Shown piece after piece: positions 39,230 to 50,576 of a stretch of 64,000 bases of DNA. The translations under genes were made by a program, and so were the position numbers. Location of the stretch: NCBI GenBank assembly GCA_022829145.1, contig CM040741.1:57746547-57810546 (forward strand), read 5' to 3'. Source of the stretch: Albula goreensis (taxonomy: Eukaryota; Chordata; Actinopteri; Albuliformes; Albulidae). Numbering within the stretch: the first letter of the stretch is position 1; each line of letters starts with the position of its first letter. A model generated the notes under the pieces. The model searched no databases, was not told the DNA's origin, and saw nothing but the letters and a program-made list of their open reading frames with translations.

Positions 39230-39610
39230 TGTGCTGGACTTGCATTTAATTAAAAAGGAGAAAGTGGACCCAGCTCCATCCTTTGTGGATTCCTTCCCTT
39301 TAAACCCACATGATGTCACTGAGCTACTGCCCCACTGCTCTGCTGAGTCACCTACTCTCTGCACCGCACCGCACTGCAGAGGAAGTGAGCCAGCTCACAG
39401 GGTACAGAATATCACTAAGTGGAGACATCAGAGCAGAAGTGTAAACATCCTTTGGACACGACAGTTTTTCTGCTTAAATGGGTTTGATGTTGATTAAGAT
39501 GGACTTTCTTTGAAAGTGCAATGATCTGCAATGCGCTTGATCGATGGTACCGGGATGAGTCGAAATTACGGTCCTGCTGAGGGGAAGCACTTCCTGTAGA
39601 TCATTAAAGT
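39230..39610. promoter_or_regulatory. Candidate conserved non-coding element
   Basis: Contains TTTAATTAAAAAGG near 39245, a CRE-like TGATGTCA near 39311, the AP-1-like TGAGTCA near 39343, and GATCGATGGTACCGGGATG near 39539. Composition is balanced and no simple repeats intrude. The plus-strand frame over it (39231-39497) has no domain. Confidence 0.35.
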
Positions 39611-41015
39611 TTTTTCATACTAATGCATCCAGTTTACAGCATTTGTGATATAGAGTGTGTAATGTTTCAGACTGTTGAGACAGGCCTGGAGGAGTGCTTA
39701 TACTGAGGGAGACATGGTGTTACTGCCGGTATAGTGTCAACATAACCTATTTTATCATTGGCTGGGACCAAACAAATCTGTTTATTTAAACGCATACATA
39801 ACTCAGTCAAAACAGTACAACATCACAAAGTTTCTTGAGTTTTTATATCTATTGGTCACAAGCAAACATGTCCTTTAGAATGTGTTCCTTTGATTCTAAA
39901 CCAGAAGAGCAAATACACATAAAAATACTAATGTTTTGGATGTCCACAGACAGCAAACCTTAGTATTTACTACAAAATGTTTGAAACTTATGTTAAACCA
40001 GAGGAAATCTGCCTGACAAAATGCAAGAGGTCAGACACTTAACCTCAGGAGAGCAATCCCTCACAGGTCAAACGACCACCATGGCCCCAGCCTTCTCATG
40101 ACGTAAAGCCCAAACAATCTCTGGAGCACATTTTCTCATCTATTCAACATCTATTCTAGGAGCCTGTAGTGCTTAATCAAAATGTACAGCTCATCCTGTT
40201 CATCTTGGAATACATAAAATTAGTCCAGTCCTGAGTATTTTCCTGCCATACTTTTGAAATAGAGTACATACGGTTTCATAAATGAGTTGTTATTTCTAAA
40301 AATAAAATATTTTCTGTGGGGAAACCATAGAGATGGAAATACTGTATTCTTGCCAACATTAGCAGTATGTCCTTTGACCCAAACAAACTTTCACACAAAC
40401 AATATTTGGACAGCAGGATTATATCTGTACTCTGTACTCAATCTTGGCTGTGCCTGATAAATGACTACCAATTCCATTACATTCAATTCAATTGACCAAT
40501 TAAATTTTATTAAATATTTATGTTGTCTGATTTCAATCAGTCTGATGGAAGACAATATGGCTGAAATACATGTGGGGAGACACATCTTCATACTGGTTAA
40601 GTGAAAGTATGATTGAAGCATTAGTATGCATATGAAACACTGTTGTTCACAGTACAGGTGTACTCAGTACTATCCTGCACACATTGCAACTCTTGTAATG
40701 TTTATACAAGTCAGGAAGGGCTACATTGTACTCTGTCAGCATTCATTTCAAATTTTGTTATTTACCACAACTTGTTTTGTGCTTCATGGAACATGCATGG
40801 TGGTTAGGATGAAAAATTACCAAAATTGTGTGCCCATGTTTCCAACTATTTCATTTCTATTCTATTTCATATTATTTTATCAGTGTGTGTGGGGATGGGA
40901 ATAGAAATAATTAAAATCTTCTCAAGAGTGTGCACATTGCTTTCTGCTGTGTCATCTCAGCTCGGGGTTCACTTTTCCATAACACGTAAAAATCAAGTCA
41001 ATTTTATTTAATCAG
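39611..41015. other. Intergenic AT-rich sequence
   Basis: Nothing recognised beyond AT-rich unique DNA. Confidence 0.5.
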
Positions 41016-41170
41016 CTGAAAAGCAGAGTGTTCCAGGTCATTAATCAAGTGCACTTTCTCCGTAGGGCCTGTGTGTTCTGCAAGCTGCCTTCTAAATCAT
41101 TAAAAACAAAGGGGTGGAAAGATTTGAATTAAAGGGCTCCAATCATTTTGAAGAGCCCAGCAGCTACCAA
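41016..41170. promoter_or_regulatory. Candidate conserved non-coding element (short)
   Basis: About 155 bp with GGTCATTAATCAAGTGCAC near 41036, where a homeodomain-like word abuts an NKX2-like CAAGTG, then AATCATTAAAAACAAAGG near 41093 with a SOX-like ACAAAG, and GAATTAAAGGGCTCCAATCA near 41127. The spacing and mixture are typical of vertebrate non-coding elements. Untested. Confidence 0.35.
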
Positions 41171-43500
41171 TAAAAAGTTCAAGTACATTATATTCTATAA
41201 CCTTTCATACACATTCAAACTGATTATACAGATTTGCCAGGTTGTTCTCATAGCAGACTACCTTCTTGGTTGTGCTAATTTTACAATGAACTGATACATA
41301 CAGTCTTTGTGGCTTTGACAGTGAGATCAATACATTAAAGATTTTTGTTTGCAATTGCATATATAAAAATGATTAGCTATATATATAAAGCATATATAAA
41401 TTAACATTGTTATCAATTTCACATTCCATGATATCTGATTTCAACTACTTCAACTACAGGTATTAAAGACAACATTTTTCCCTAAAAAATATCAATAACC
41501 ATGCTCAATCATTACTAATTATGCATTGGCAGTCTGAGTCAGAAGACTTCTGACTCTATTAGTCATGTCATGTCTGTATAATATTTAGGGCACTCGGATG
41601 GAGTGCCTAACACTGAGTGCCAAAAAACTCACCTTATTTCAGCATAAAATCCTGACAGCTCCTATATGTTTGGCAACCCAGTTGGATGACTCATAATAAC
41701 CTATTGGGTTGGCCAATGACCAAACATTGGAAGAGGTGTTTCCTGTCCCCTTGTGGTCCAGCAACTCTTCTGGTTGACTGGGTTCCTGCAATATGCATAC
41801 CTCAGCTTAAAATAAATACAGCCATCCATTGTGCACAGCTCAGTTACCTGACTGGTGAATAATACAAACTAATACAGAGCAATTTCTGTTAATTATTCAT
41901 ATTTGATTTCAGTTTATTTAGAGTTCTGTTATTTGCAGAATTAACTGGAGGTTGCTTGAGGTTTTGCCTTGTCATTAACATTTCTAGTATGCGTTCTGTT
42001 GACCTCATCTTCTGCAAGTTGCGATTTCTAAATAAAGTTTTACCTGTTTATCAATTCTTTTGGTTTTTTCCAGGAAGCCAAAGCTAAGATGCAGAATTAA
42101 AAAATGTCTCAGCTGGGAGGGCTCAGTTCCAGGATCTAAGAGAGAAACAAAGCAGAGCGTGTCGGTGATTTTGGAAAATGGAGACAGGAACTAACTCCCC
42201 CTTGTTATTTTCCCATACACATTGTACCTATGGTGAAACAGGAGTGGGACACCCCATTTCCTGAGTCTACTCATGCGAGGCACTTATAACGTCTCAATGT
42301 CTCTATTGGAATTTATGTAACTGGCAATATGACAAAAATATGTATTATTTCAATGCTTCTGATCCAGCAATATTCACCTGTTGTTCTCCATATGTTTCTC
42401 ATTACATTCAGTGTTTCAAGTCATTAATCAGCCATTGAAATCTGCATGCTTTCTGGACAGATGTGCATTAGTTTATATTTGTCCATGATAATTTATTTCC
42501 CTCACAGTTTCCCTTGGAAATAAATTATGGGATTTTTCAGTCCACTGTAGGAACTCTAAACAATACACATCCTGCTTTGAAATGCAATTGAACATCTGGT
42601 CAGCACATGAAAAACATAAATGGGTGCAATTAAATGAGAAAAACAGATTATATTGTTTGTGAAAGCTTAGCTGTGAAAACTGAAATCCATTATGCTAAGC
42701 GTGAATTAAATTATGTTATGAAACAAATCCATCTTTTTCTAAGGATGTATTGAGCATATCCAATAAGACAGGCTCTCCAAGAATGGTCATGTTATTATAT
42801 TGGTACTGGATACTTTAACACTTGTCTCTGCTTCACATAAGAATTACTGCTAAGGTCTTTGGGCCTTTGAGCTCTTTGATTTTGGGTCTGAAAATTATAG
42901 TGCTTTTGTTCCTCATATCACACATAGTTTGACTAAGTAACAGTGTGATGATCATTTTTGAGGAACATCTAAATGTTTGCTACTTTATATCTTAAGTTCA
43001 TAAGTGAATTTTGTTTTTCCATGTTTCATGTGTAATATGTTTAACCAAAATATGTCACACCAAACTAATATATTTCTATACAACTATTAACCAATAATAT
43101 AAGGAAAAAGCAATAGACTGTCTATTAAAATAGTACAAAAGGGTGGAATGATTCAAATATCAATTGAATCCAAGTGATTGCAGAAGCAGGCATTTCCATT
43201 TATTACAAGAATACTTGAGACCTATTATTTCAGCCACGGTTTTTTATTATGTGCATATATTAGCAAATGAGATGGAGGGGGTAATTGAAAGCTAAGCAAA
43301 AGCCACATTTGCCATATAAAATGTCATACTATAACACAGTAGAGTCTACCACATTGTATGTGTGCCAAAAGAAAAAAACTATTAAAATTGCATTTATTAT
43401 CTAACTGTATAATACATATGGCAGCTTTCTGTACATGTGAGAGAAAGAATGCTTATTGCTTATTGTATCCTATTTTGTGACACTCAGCATGCTCCTAAAG
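41171..43500. other. Intergenic AT-rich sequence
   Basis: No gene seen. Includes a perfect 13-bp inverted repeat at 42488-42528 and TA-rich patches near 41360-41400. Confidence 0.55.
42488..42528. repeat. Perfect 13-bp inverted repeat with 15-nt spacer
   Basis: ATAATTTATTTCC at 42488-42500 and its exact reverse complement GGAAATAAATTAT at 42516-42528. No transposon features or target-site duplication are visible. Confidence 0.75.
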
Positions 43501-44243
43501 GTAAATTTATTTAGAAATATTTCTGCAGTTTAAATATCCCAAAGACGGACACTCTATTCTTGTGTGTCCGAGCGATTCTCACAGTGTAGTTCTCACTGTG
43601 AGTGTTACTCTGGTCATGCCTCATTTCACCTTGTCTGTCTCTGAGAGTAAACACAGCTCCAGTGTTGGCTGATTCAGGGGCAGAGCCTGTTGTCTGCATC
43701 ACTCTGAGAGTCAGAGGGAACTGGGTCAGCTTTAGCTGAACCAAGGGGAGGACAGTCATGACATCTGCTAAACACAGCAAGGAAAATAGTTCAATAGACA
43801 TGTCAGTACCAAAGCAGTGGTACTATAGTGTTAACTGTCTTACTGTGGAATTTGCCAGAAACTGTAGCATCTTCCTGTCCAGCACAATTCCCAGTCTGGC
43901 CTCCCTTTTGATGCTGTGTCTCCCACCCATTCTTCCAACACTCTGCTGCATTCCTGGTCCTCAAGTTCCCCTCCAACTCCCCCACTTATATGAAACCCCT
44001 ATCTCTCCTCAGCTCCCTCCGCTGGTGACCAGATGTAACCTGCAACTTTGTGAAGTTAGTATTAACATACTGTGCCCTAGACAACACTGCTCCTAATTCA
44101 TCTCCTCCTACGCCCCTGCCTGCACTCTCCACCACTCTGATGCCGGCCATCTGTCTGTCCCTCACCTCAACCGCCCCAGGGCTCAGGGTCACATATTTCC
44201 ATCTGTGGTTCCTAAAGGGTGAAAGCAGCTGAGGATATTCCCT
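43501..44243. other. Unusual pyrimidine/C-rich block, function unknown
   Basis: A GC-richer island in AT-rich DNA. It begins with a perfect 9-bp hairpin, CTCACAGTG/CACTGTGAG, at 43578-43586 and 43594-43602. From about 43870 to 44190 the plus strand is strongly C/T-rich. Open frames occur on both strands (43511-43801 minus, 43758-44096 plus, 43986-44258 minus), but none has a domain I recognise. It runs directly into the 60-bp minisatellite, so it may be part of an old repeat or a decayed gene. Confidence 0.4.
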
Positions 44244-44482
44244 ACTGCCAAAACACAAGAGTCATCTCTCTGACTCCACCGAGCCTTCTGCAAGTTATTC
44301 ACTACTGCCAAAGCACAATCGTCAGTCTTCATATCTACTGAGGCTTCAGAATGTTATGCACCACTGCCAAAACACAAGAGTCGCTCTTTGCCTTTACTGA
44401 GCCTTCAGACAATTACTCAATAATGGCAAAACACCAGGGTCAATCTTTCATCACTATTGAGCCATCTGAAGATTCCTCCCAA
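44244..44482 (+). repeat. Degenerate ~60-bp minisatellite, four units
   Basis: Units start at 44244, 44304, 44363 and about 44423, with lengths of 60, 59, 60 and about 58-60. Each opens with ACTGCCAAAACACAAGAGTC or a variant and contains a GAGCCTTCTG/GAGCCTTCAG word. A partial, more diverged unit flanks each side. The period is close to 20 codons, but frames shift between units and include stops, so a protein repeat is unlikely now. Confidence 0.8.
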
Positions 44483-46540
44483 CAACCAGAACAATCTTAC
44501 TCTGGTTTTACTTTCTTTAATAACTTTTTTCCCCTATTTTTCTCCTCCAATGTGGCATGGCCACTCACAGGAAACTGTTTGGTTAACTATGGAGTGTGCA
44601 TGCACTGAAGGAAGGCTGTTCAGCTCATGTGGCTGTTTCAAGGTGGCCACAATCAACCCGAGAAGTCACAGCAGAGACATGAGACAGGGAAGGCATTACT
44701 GGTAAAAGATTATCTTCTATGGGGACACCTTTTCCACCCACTGTACCTCACTGGAGGATGATGCATGATTTATGTAGAAAAGGCTGAGTAATGTTAACTT
44801 CCATTACGTTCTGACAAGCTAAAATTGACAATGTCCTAAACTGGATTCCAAATTCTCCACTACAGTCAATGGAACTATAAGAAGCTATAGGGCATGTTGA
44901 TGCACTAAGAACAAGTGCTTCAGCTGAATGTCACTGGGGACCATCCACTCTGAATGTTACTCAGTTATAACATCATAGTTAGTTTTGTCCTCTAATGAGA
45001 ATTGAAATAGGGATGTGTATTATAACTAGTTTACAATATTCTAAATGTGGAAGGTAACTTCAAAAGTGCTTTTTAATTCTTTGCGCTAAAACCTCACAAG
45101 TAGTGCTTTTAATTATATGACCAACATCAACAGTCACTGGAACGCTGGTTTAAAGAAAATAACGTTATATAATATACACAAATTATTGAGCAGTAGGAGT
45201 GTGTTGTTATCGTTTTCACACAATGGTGACATCATGAATCAAACTGACCATTCCAATTGAACAGCAGGCCTGTTCTTAATCATGCATGATTGAACATCCA
45301 TGTTCTTATGTAAGATGGAAGATAATTCTTGTGTGATCTGAATTTCACAGACTACAATGGGCCAGCCCTGCCTATGAGAGCAGCATCAGGGAGCAATCAG
45401 AACTGAGTCAGGACTCACGAGGAGATAAAGGTCATTAGAAGGAATGAAGGTCTTTACAGGAATCTCTCACGCTCTTTCAAGTATGAACACATTTAGCAAC
45501 TTTGAGATGGTGTCATCTGATGAAACATCCAGTGAAAATGCACAGGGAGAAGAGAATTTATTTCCAGGAAATTTGAACATATAAAGTGAAGGATGATGTA
45601 CCCTCTGTTGGCCATTGCTAATATCAATTGTAAATCCTAACTTAGAACACCTGTTCAACGATGTTGAACAAATAACAGCTGCTGCTCTGACCTAAATCTC
45701 AATGGTTCACCTAGCAAGTTTATAACCATTCTCCTACATTGATGTTCACTCTCCCTTTTCCCCAAAACTGTGGGCTCATTACTCCATAACTACACCCCTC
45801 TGTATGTGCCTCATGACACTGTGCTAAGAGCCTGTTGGTGCTACAGTGGAAGAAGCAATTTTGCAAGCAGGCGGAATATCTAGTTTGCTTACTATAATTC
45901 AACAATAGGTTATAGTATGAAAACATGGTCGTGAGATAATGAAACTACTGCAGTTCCTTAATGTCAAAATCACTACACTCAGCTTCACAGCAATCACATC
46001 CCTGAGCTGTTCCTTACATACAGCCTATAGCTATACTGGTAGTTAGCTAGCAGGCTACTGTCATCAAGGCATCTGAATGTCATTTACAATTACCATATTT
46101 TTTTACAGTGTACATTTTAAAAATAAATAAGACAGCTGTTACATTTTATGTACATGGGCACAAACAATACCAATGCCAGCAAATTGTTTATTTAAAAAAA
46201 AAAGCATATTTATTTTGGAGCTTTGAAAAGGTGCTATAAAAAAGGATAAGGGTTCGTTTTTAAACAAACCAGCCAGATATAAATATTATCCCTGTTAAGT
46301 TGTTTTCCACCCAACATGACATTTTCTTTTCAGGTGAAGAGTGATTCCCAAGGAAAGAAGATGAATTCATCTAAAGACATTGAGTTTCGTTCCAACTCTT
46401 TCTGCTTACACTGTGAAGTCAAAAATAGTAATATGTGCAACAGCAAGATCAGAGCGACCAGCCAACCGAGCAACCATGAAAACACTTACGGATCACTGAA
46501 TCTCATGGATGAGCTATTAGTTTAATTCTCAACTCTTCAG
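44483..46540. other. Intergenic AT-rich sequence
   Basis: No coding or transposon evidence. A plus-strand acceptor-like ATTTTCTTTTCAG near 46321-46333 precedes a 60-codon frame without a domain. Confidence 0.5.
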
Positions 46541-46980
46541 GGACCTTTCACACATTTAAAAGAACCACGTATCTTTGAAAGAAAGGTCATTGATTGCGGA
46601 TGTGTTCTTTTAAAAGCCGTCCTCTAGGAAGATTTCAAAGGCCTCCACATTTTCGTACATTTCTCATGTTTCTTGAAATGGCTTTAATGTTACAGCACCT
46701 GCTTTACAGCCGGGATCTTTGAGAGCATTGGCTCGAGTATCCAGCTACAATTTTCCTCATTAGTGAATATTCAATTAAGGCTGCACATGGCCTGCATTGT
46801 TGAAGGAATTGGGTTAAAGGCAGGGTCACTTGATTGTTTGTTTGCATATTTTCCAGACGATTATTAAAGATTCCGCCTTTGATGTGAGCATTGAATAAAG
46901 GAGCCAGGTTTAAGATATCGAACACTTGACGCAAAATTAGTTACTGACATCAAGGCCTCGTACCAATTTGTCATTTTGGA
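46541..46980. promoter_or_regulatory. Candidate conserved non-coding element / enhancer (strong appearance)
   Basis: About 440 bp of mixed composition packed with recognisable words: TCF/LEF-like ATCTTTGAAA at 46571-46580, PBX/MEIS-like TTGATTG near 46590, E-box CACCTG at 46696-46701, CATTAGTG near 46759, CAATTAA at 46772-46778, FOX-like TGTTTGTTTGCAT near 46834 overlapping an octamer-like TTTGCATAT, and ATTATTAAAGATTCCGCC near 46860. There is no coding potential. Among the candidate enhancers in this desert it has the richest motif content by eye. Confidence 0.45.
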
Positions 46981-47893
46981 TTTCCCTTTTTTTCTTTATA
47001 CACTGTACCGTGATTGTTCTTCATGCAGAACTGAACCCTGAAGAGCCATGTTTCCAAAACTATTCTTGCAGCATGCAATGCTATTCCAGGAGATACAAAC
47101 TATTACAGAATAACTGATATGACATAACTTTTTATTCTAGAATTTGAAATAATAATTTCTTGTACAGTATCATGTACACATTTTATTTGCAAAATTACTG
47201 CTTAGGAGTAATAAATACTAATAAGTAATAAATAGATAAACTGTTACAAAAGGAAATGTATCTCTTTAATTTGAACTTGTTATACAGATGGAACATTGTC
47301 AGTAAGATGTCATGGTGGCTGCATTTTTAGATTTTTTTTTCTTTTTACAGTATACATTGGGAACCCACAAAGTTACCTCCAGGAAAGACTAAAGGAATAC
47401 CCAACCATGTTTTGAGTAGACAAACTTTATTTATCACGGATATAATACAACACCCACCAACTGTATACAATAGCTACAGTATTTTCAGTTTTCTTTATTT
47501 CACCAACAGAATGAAGAGGCTAAAATATCTTAATTTTTTAAACATGCAACATTGTTTTTAATTTACATTGTGTGTTGTGAACAAACTGTAGCTGTTACAT
47601 TATTACAACTGTTTCATTATAAACAAATGTATTTTTCCTGTTTATATATGTTGGGCATGTTGCTCTCAGTCAAAGGAATAACATGTATTTGTTTCATTTT
47701 TCTTCAGAAGCTCAAAGTGTGTCAGTATGTTTCAGTAAGTTTGTGATGTGTACTCTTTTGTTGTTGTACAGTTTAAATGTCACCAGTGTAATCAACAATG
47801 TATGTGACCACATTTACAGGATATATCTTTTCTAATTTCAATACAAAGATGTAATTTGTGCATGTGTGTATTTGTGTGTGTGTGCGCGTGTGC
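46981..47893. other. Intergenic AT-rich sequence ending in a GT-rich tract
   Basis: Unique AT-rich DNA. From about 47858 it becomes an imperfect GT/GC dinucleotide tract (GTGTGTGTGTGCGCGTGTGC), which leads into the tandem duplication. Confidence 0.55.
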
Positions 47894-48962
47894 ACGTGTG
47901 TGTGTGTGCGTTTGTGTCCCGCTTCATAGATCATTGGCTCTTTAAAAGTGAGGTTACGTTCTGATGCCAATGGCGCATAGTAAAGCCAAAATGATACCCT
48001 TATGAGACCATACGGTAACAGAGGGCAGTGACTCTTCCCTAAGGTCTTGTTAGGCTTAGCCACAATCTATTGCCAGGCACTGTTGGTGAAAAATGATACT
48101 CCTTCAATGTGGCTTAGGAGAGGGAGCTGAGATGATAGCGACAGGATGATGCAGATTACAGCAACTGTCCTGTAGCCATTGGTTTTCATTGTACCTCTCA
48201 TTACTGTCACATGGTTACTCTGTGTGTATATATAATACACATATTCAGGGAGACTGCTCTGAGTTTTATATTGCTTTAGATAGATCAATTAATGCCTCCT
48301 TTCATTGTGATACATATTTTACTTAGAAAAATGGAGAGTAGCTCTGCACATAAGCCAGCAAAGCATGTTCTTATGCATGTAATGTATGCTGCACTCATGT
48401 ATGACACTTCACTGAGCATGCTGATGAAAATTGTGAATACATTCACAAACCAAATGTGACAATGAGGCGAACTGGTCATTAGTTATAAATGTATTTACTT
48501 TGCCCAGTCACGAAATATTTAATGCAATCCACAAACAGATGCTGACTTTTCCTGGATATATAATATTCCTTCATATTAATACAGTTGGCTGAAAATGTGA
48601 CTATGCTCAACCTTCCTGGAATCAATTACCCTCAGTGGAATTTCAGCTCTAATAAAGCAGTTAAATGAGGCTTTATGAAGATGCAGCATTCACAATGTGC
48701 CAGCTGTGATTCCCATTATAAAAGACTGCATACAGCAGGTCAGATTGGAGCAAAGGCCACAGCATGACTGCGAACACGTCTCAGAAGCCGAAATGAGTTT
48801 CATTTCAAAACTGAGCGCTGAATGAAGACTAGCAATGTGAATGCATGTGAAAGGCATGCAAGAAATGCAGATTTAAACTGACTCAGGAGTGTGACGGAAT
48901 ACTGTAAACGCTGCCTTCTAACTGCTTCTTAGAAGCCAGTGATCAAATATTGTGTGTGTGCG
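47894..48962 (+). repeat. Tandem duplication, unit 1 (1069 bp)
   Basis: Begins ACGTGTGTGTGTGTGCG and ends AAATATTGTGTGTGTGCG. It repeats head-to-tail in unit 2 at a 1071-1072 bp offset. By eye I count four substitutions and a few small indels: C/T in GAGACTGCTCTG, T/C in TTGTGATACAT, C/T in ACTGGTCATT, G/A in AGTCACGAAA, a single C insertion in GTGTGACGG/GTGTGACCGG, and a GT-count change at the left end. The unit holds unique AT-rich sequence and an enhancer-like block (about 48590-48880). No coding potential. Confidence 0.97.
48590..48880. promoter_or_regulatory. Candidate regulatory element inside duplication unit 1
   Basis: A base-balanced segment with GGAATCAATTACCCTCAG near 48618, CTCTAATAAAGC near 48646, E-box CAGCTG near 48702, GAGCAAAGGCCACAGC near 48748 and CGAACACGTCTC near 48771. 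It looks like the other candidate non-coding elements. Its exact partner lies at about 49662-49952. Confidence 0.35.
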
Positions 48963-50034
48963 ACGTGTGTGTGTGTGTGCGTTTGTGTCCCGCTTCATAG
49001 ATCATTGGCTCTTTAAAAGTGAGGTTACGTTCTGATGCCAATGGCGCATAGTAAAGCCAAAATGATACCCTTATGAGACCATACGGTAACAGAGGGCAGT
49101 GACTCTTCCCTAAGGTCTTGTTAGGCTTAGCCACAATCTATTGCCAGGCACTGTTGGTGAAAAATGATACTCCTTCAATGTGGCTTAGGAGAGGGAGCTG
49201 AGATGATAGCGACAGGATGATGCAGATTACAGCAACTGTCCTGTAGCCATTGGTTTTCATTGTACCTCTCATTACTGTCACATGGTTACTCTGTGTGTAT
49301 ATATAATACACATATTCAGGGAGACTGTTCTGAGTTTTATATTGCTTTAGATAGATCAATTAATGCCTCCTTTCATTGTGACACATATTTTACTTAGAAA
49401 AATGGAGAGTAGCTCTGCACATAAGCCAGCAAAGCATGTTCTTATGCATGTAATGTATGCTGCACTCATGTATGACACTTCACTGAGCATGCTGATGAAA
49501 ATTGTGAATACATTCACAAACCAAATGTGACAATGAGGCGAACTGGTTATTAGTTATAAATGTATTTACTTTGCCCAGTCACAAAATATTTAATGCAATC
49601 CACAAACAGATGCTGACTTTTCCTGGATATATAATATTCCTTCATATTAATACAGTTGGCTGAAAATGTGACTATGCTCAACCTTCCTGGAATCAATTAC
49701 CCTCAGTGGAATTTCAGCTCTAATAAAGCAGTTAAATGAGGCTTTATGAAGATGCAGCATTCACAATGTGCCAGCTGTGATTCCCATTATAAAAGACTGC
49801 ATACAGCAGGTCAGATTGGAGCAAAGGCCACAGCATGACTGCGAACACGTCTCAGAAGCCGAAATGAGTTTCATTTCAAAACTGAGCGCTGAATGAAGAC
49901 TAGCAATGTGAATGCATGTGAAAGGCATGCAAGAAATGCAGATTTAAACTGACTCAGGAGTGTGACCGGAATACTGTAAACGCTGCCTTCTAACTGCTTC
50001 TTAGAAGCCAGTGATCAAATATTGTGTGTGTGCG
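48963..50034 (+). repeat. Tandem duplication, unit 2 (1072 bp)
   Basis: Second copy, abutting unit 1 with no spacer. It ends at the same GTGTGTGTGCG word as unit 1, after which single-copy sequence (TGTTGTTGTTGG) begins. Very high identity means either a recent duplication through the GT-rich ends or a false duplication in the assembly. Confidence 0.97.
49662..49952. promoter_or_regulatory. Candidate regulatory element inside duplication unit 2
   Basis: Identical or almost identical to 48590-48880. If the duplication is real, this organism carries two adjacent copies of the putative element. Confidence 0.35.
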
Positions 50035-50469
50035 TGTTGTTGTTGGTCTCTTGGACTGTAGTTCAGGTATTGTTGATTGTTGAACGTAATTAAGTCCCTT
50101 TGACTAATAATCATATCTAAATTCTGGCCAAATTGTTTCTAAAATTGGAAACAGTTGTGATACAAGTGGCCATCTGAAGCGGATTCTAGGTATGGGCTAA
50201 TTTATATGAGAGATACAGTCATATCTGAGAGAGGCATTTTAATGGTTTAATTTCCTGTCAAATTAGTCTCAAATTTAAAATAACAGCTGGTAAATGACAT
50301 TGAATAAAGGGTCAAATAAATATTATGCCTAAAATAAAGAGTACGTAACATAAAAGCTCTCATAATGTTACTGCATCTGCACTGAAAGGGTCATGTTTCA
50401 GAGAGGGTGATCTCCCTGTCAAAAAGCTCAGGAAAATGACTCTAAATCTGACTGTGGACTGTGCATTTC

Positions 50470-50576
50470 GGGCCTAATTCAGACGTGCACTTAAGTGTTT
50501 TTTCCACGATTTTATCATTGCGAGAATGGGAGACTTACGTGGAAAATGCACTTAAGTGCATGTCTGAATTTGGCCC
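50470..50576. mobile_element. Foldback MITE (107 bp) with 39-bp inverted arms
   Basis: Left arm 50470-50508 starts GGGCCTAATTCAGACGTGCA. The reverse complement of the right arm 50538-50576 starts GGGCCAAATTCAGACATGCA. The arms differ at only a few of 39 positions around a 29-nt centre. TTC directly flanks both ends and may be a 3-bp target-site duplication. Ends of GGGCC and a 3-bp duplication would fit a PIF/Harbinger-type MITE, but TTC is not the usual TWA target, so the superfamily is inference. Confidence 0.75.

Noticed and set aside
43511-43801. 96-codon minus-strand frame ending in a plausible-looking protein
   Set aside because: Some segments look protein-like, but I could not tie it to any family and no splice sites support it.
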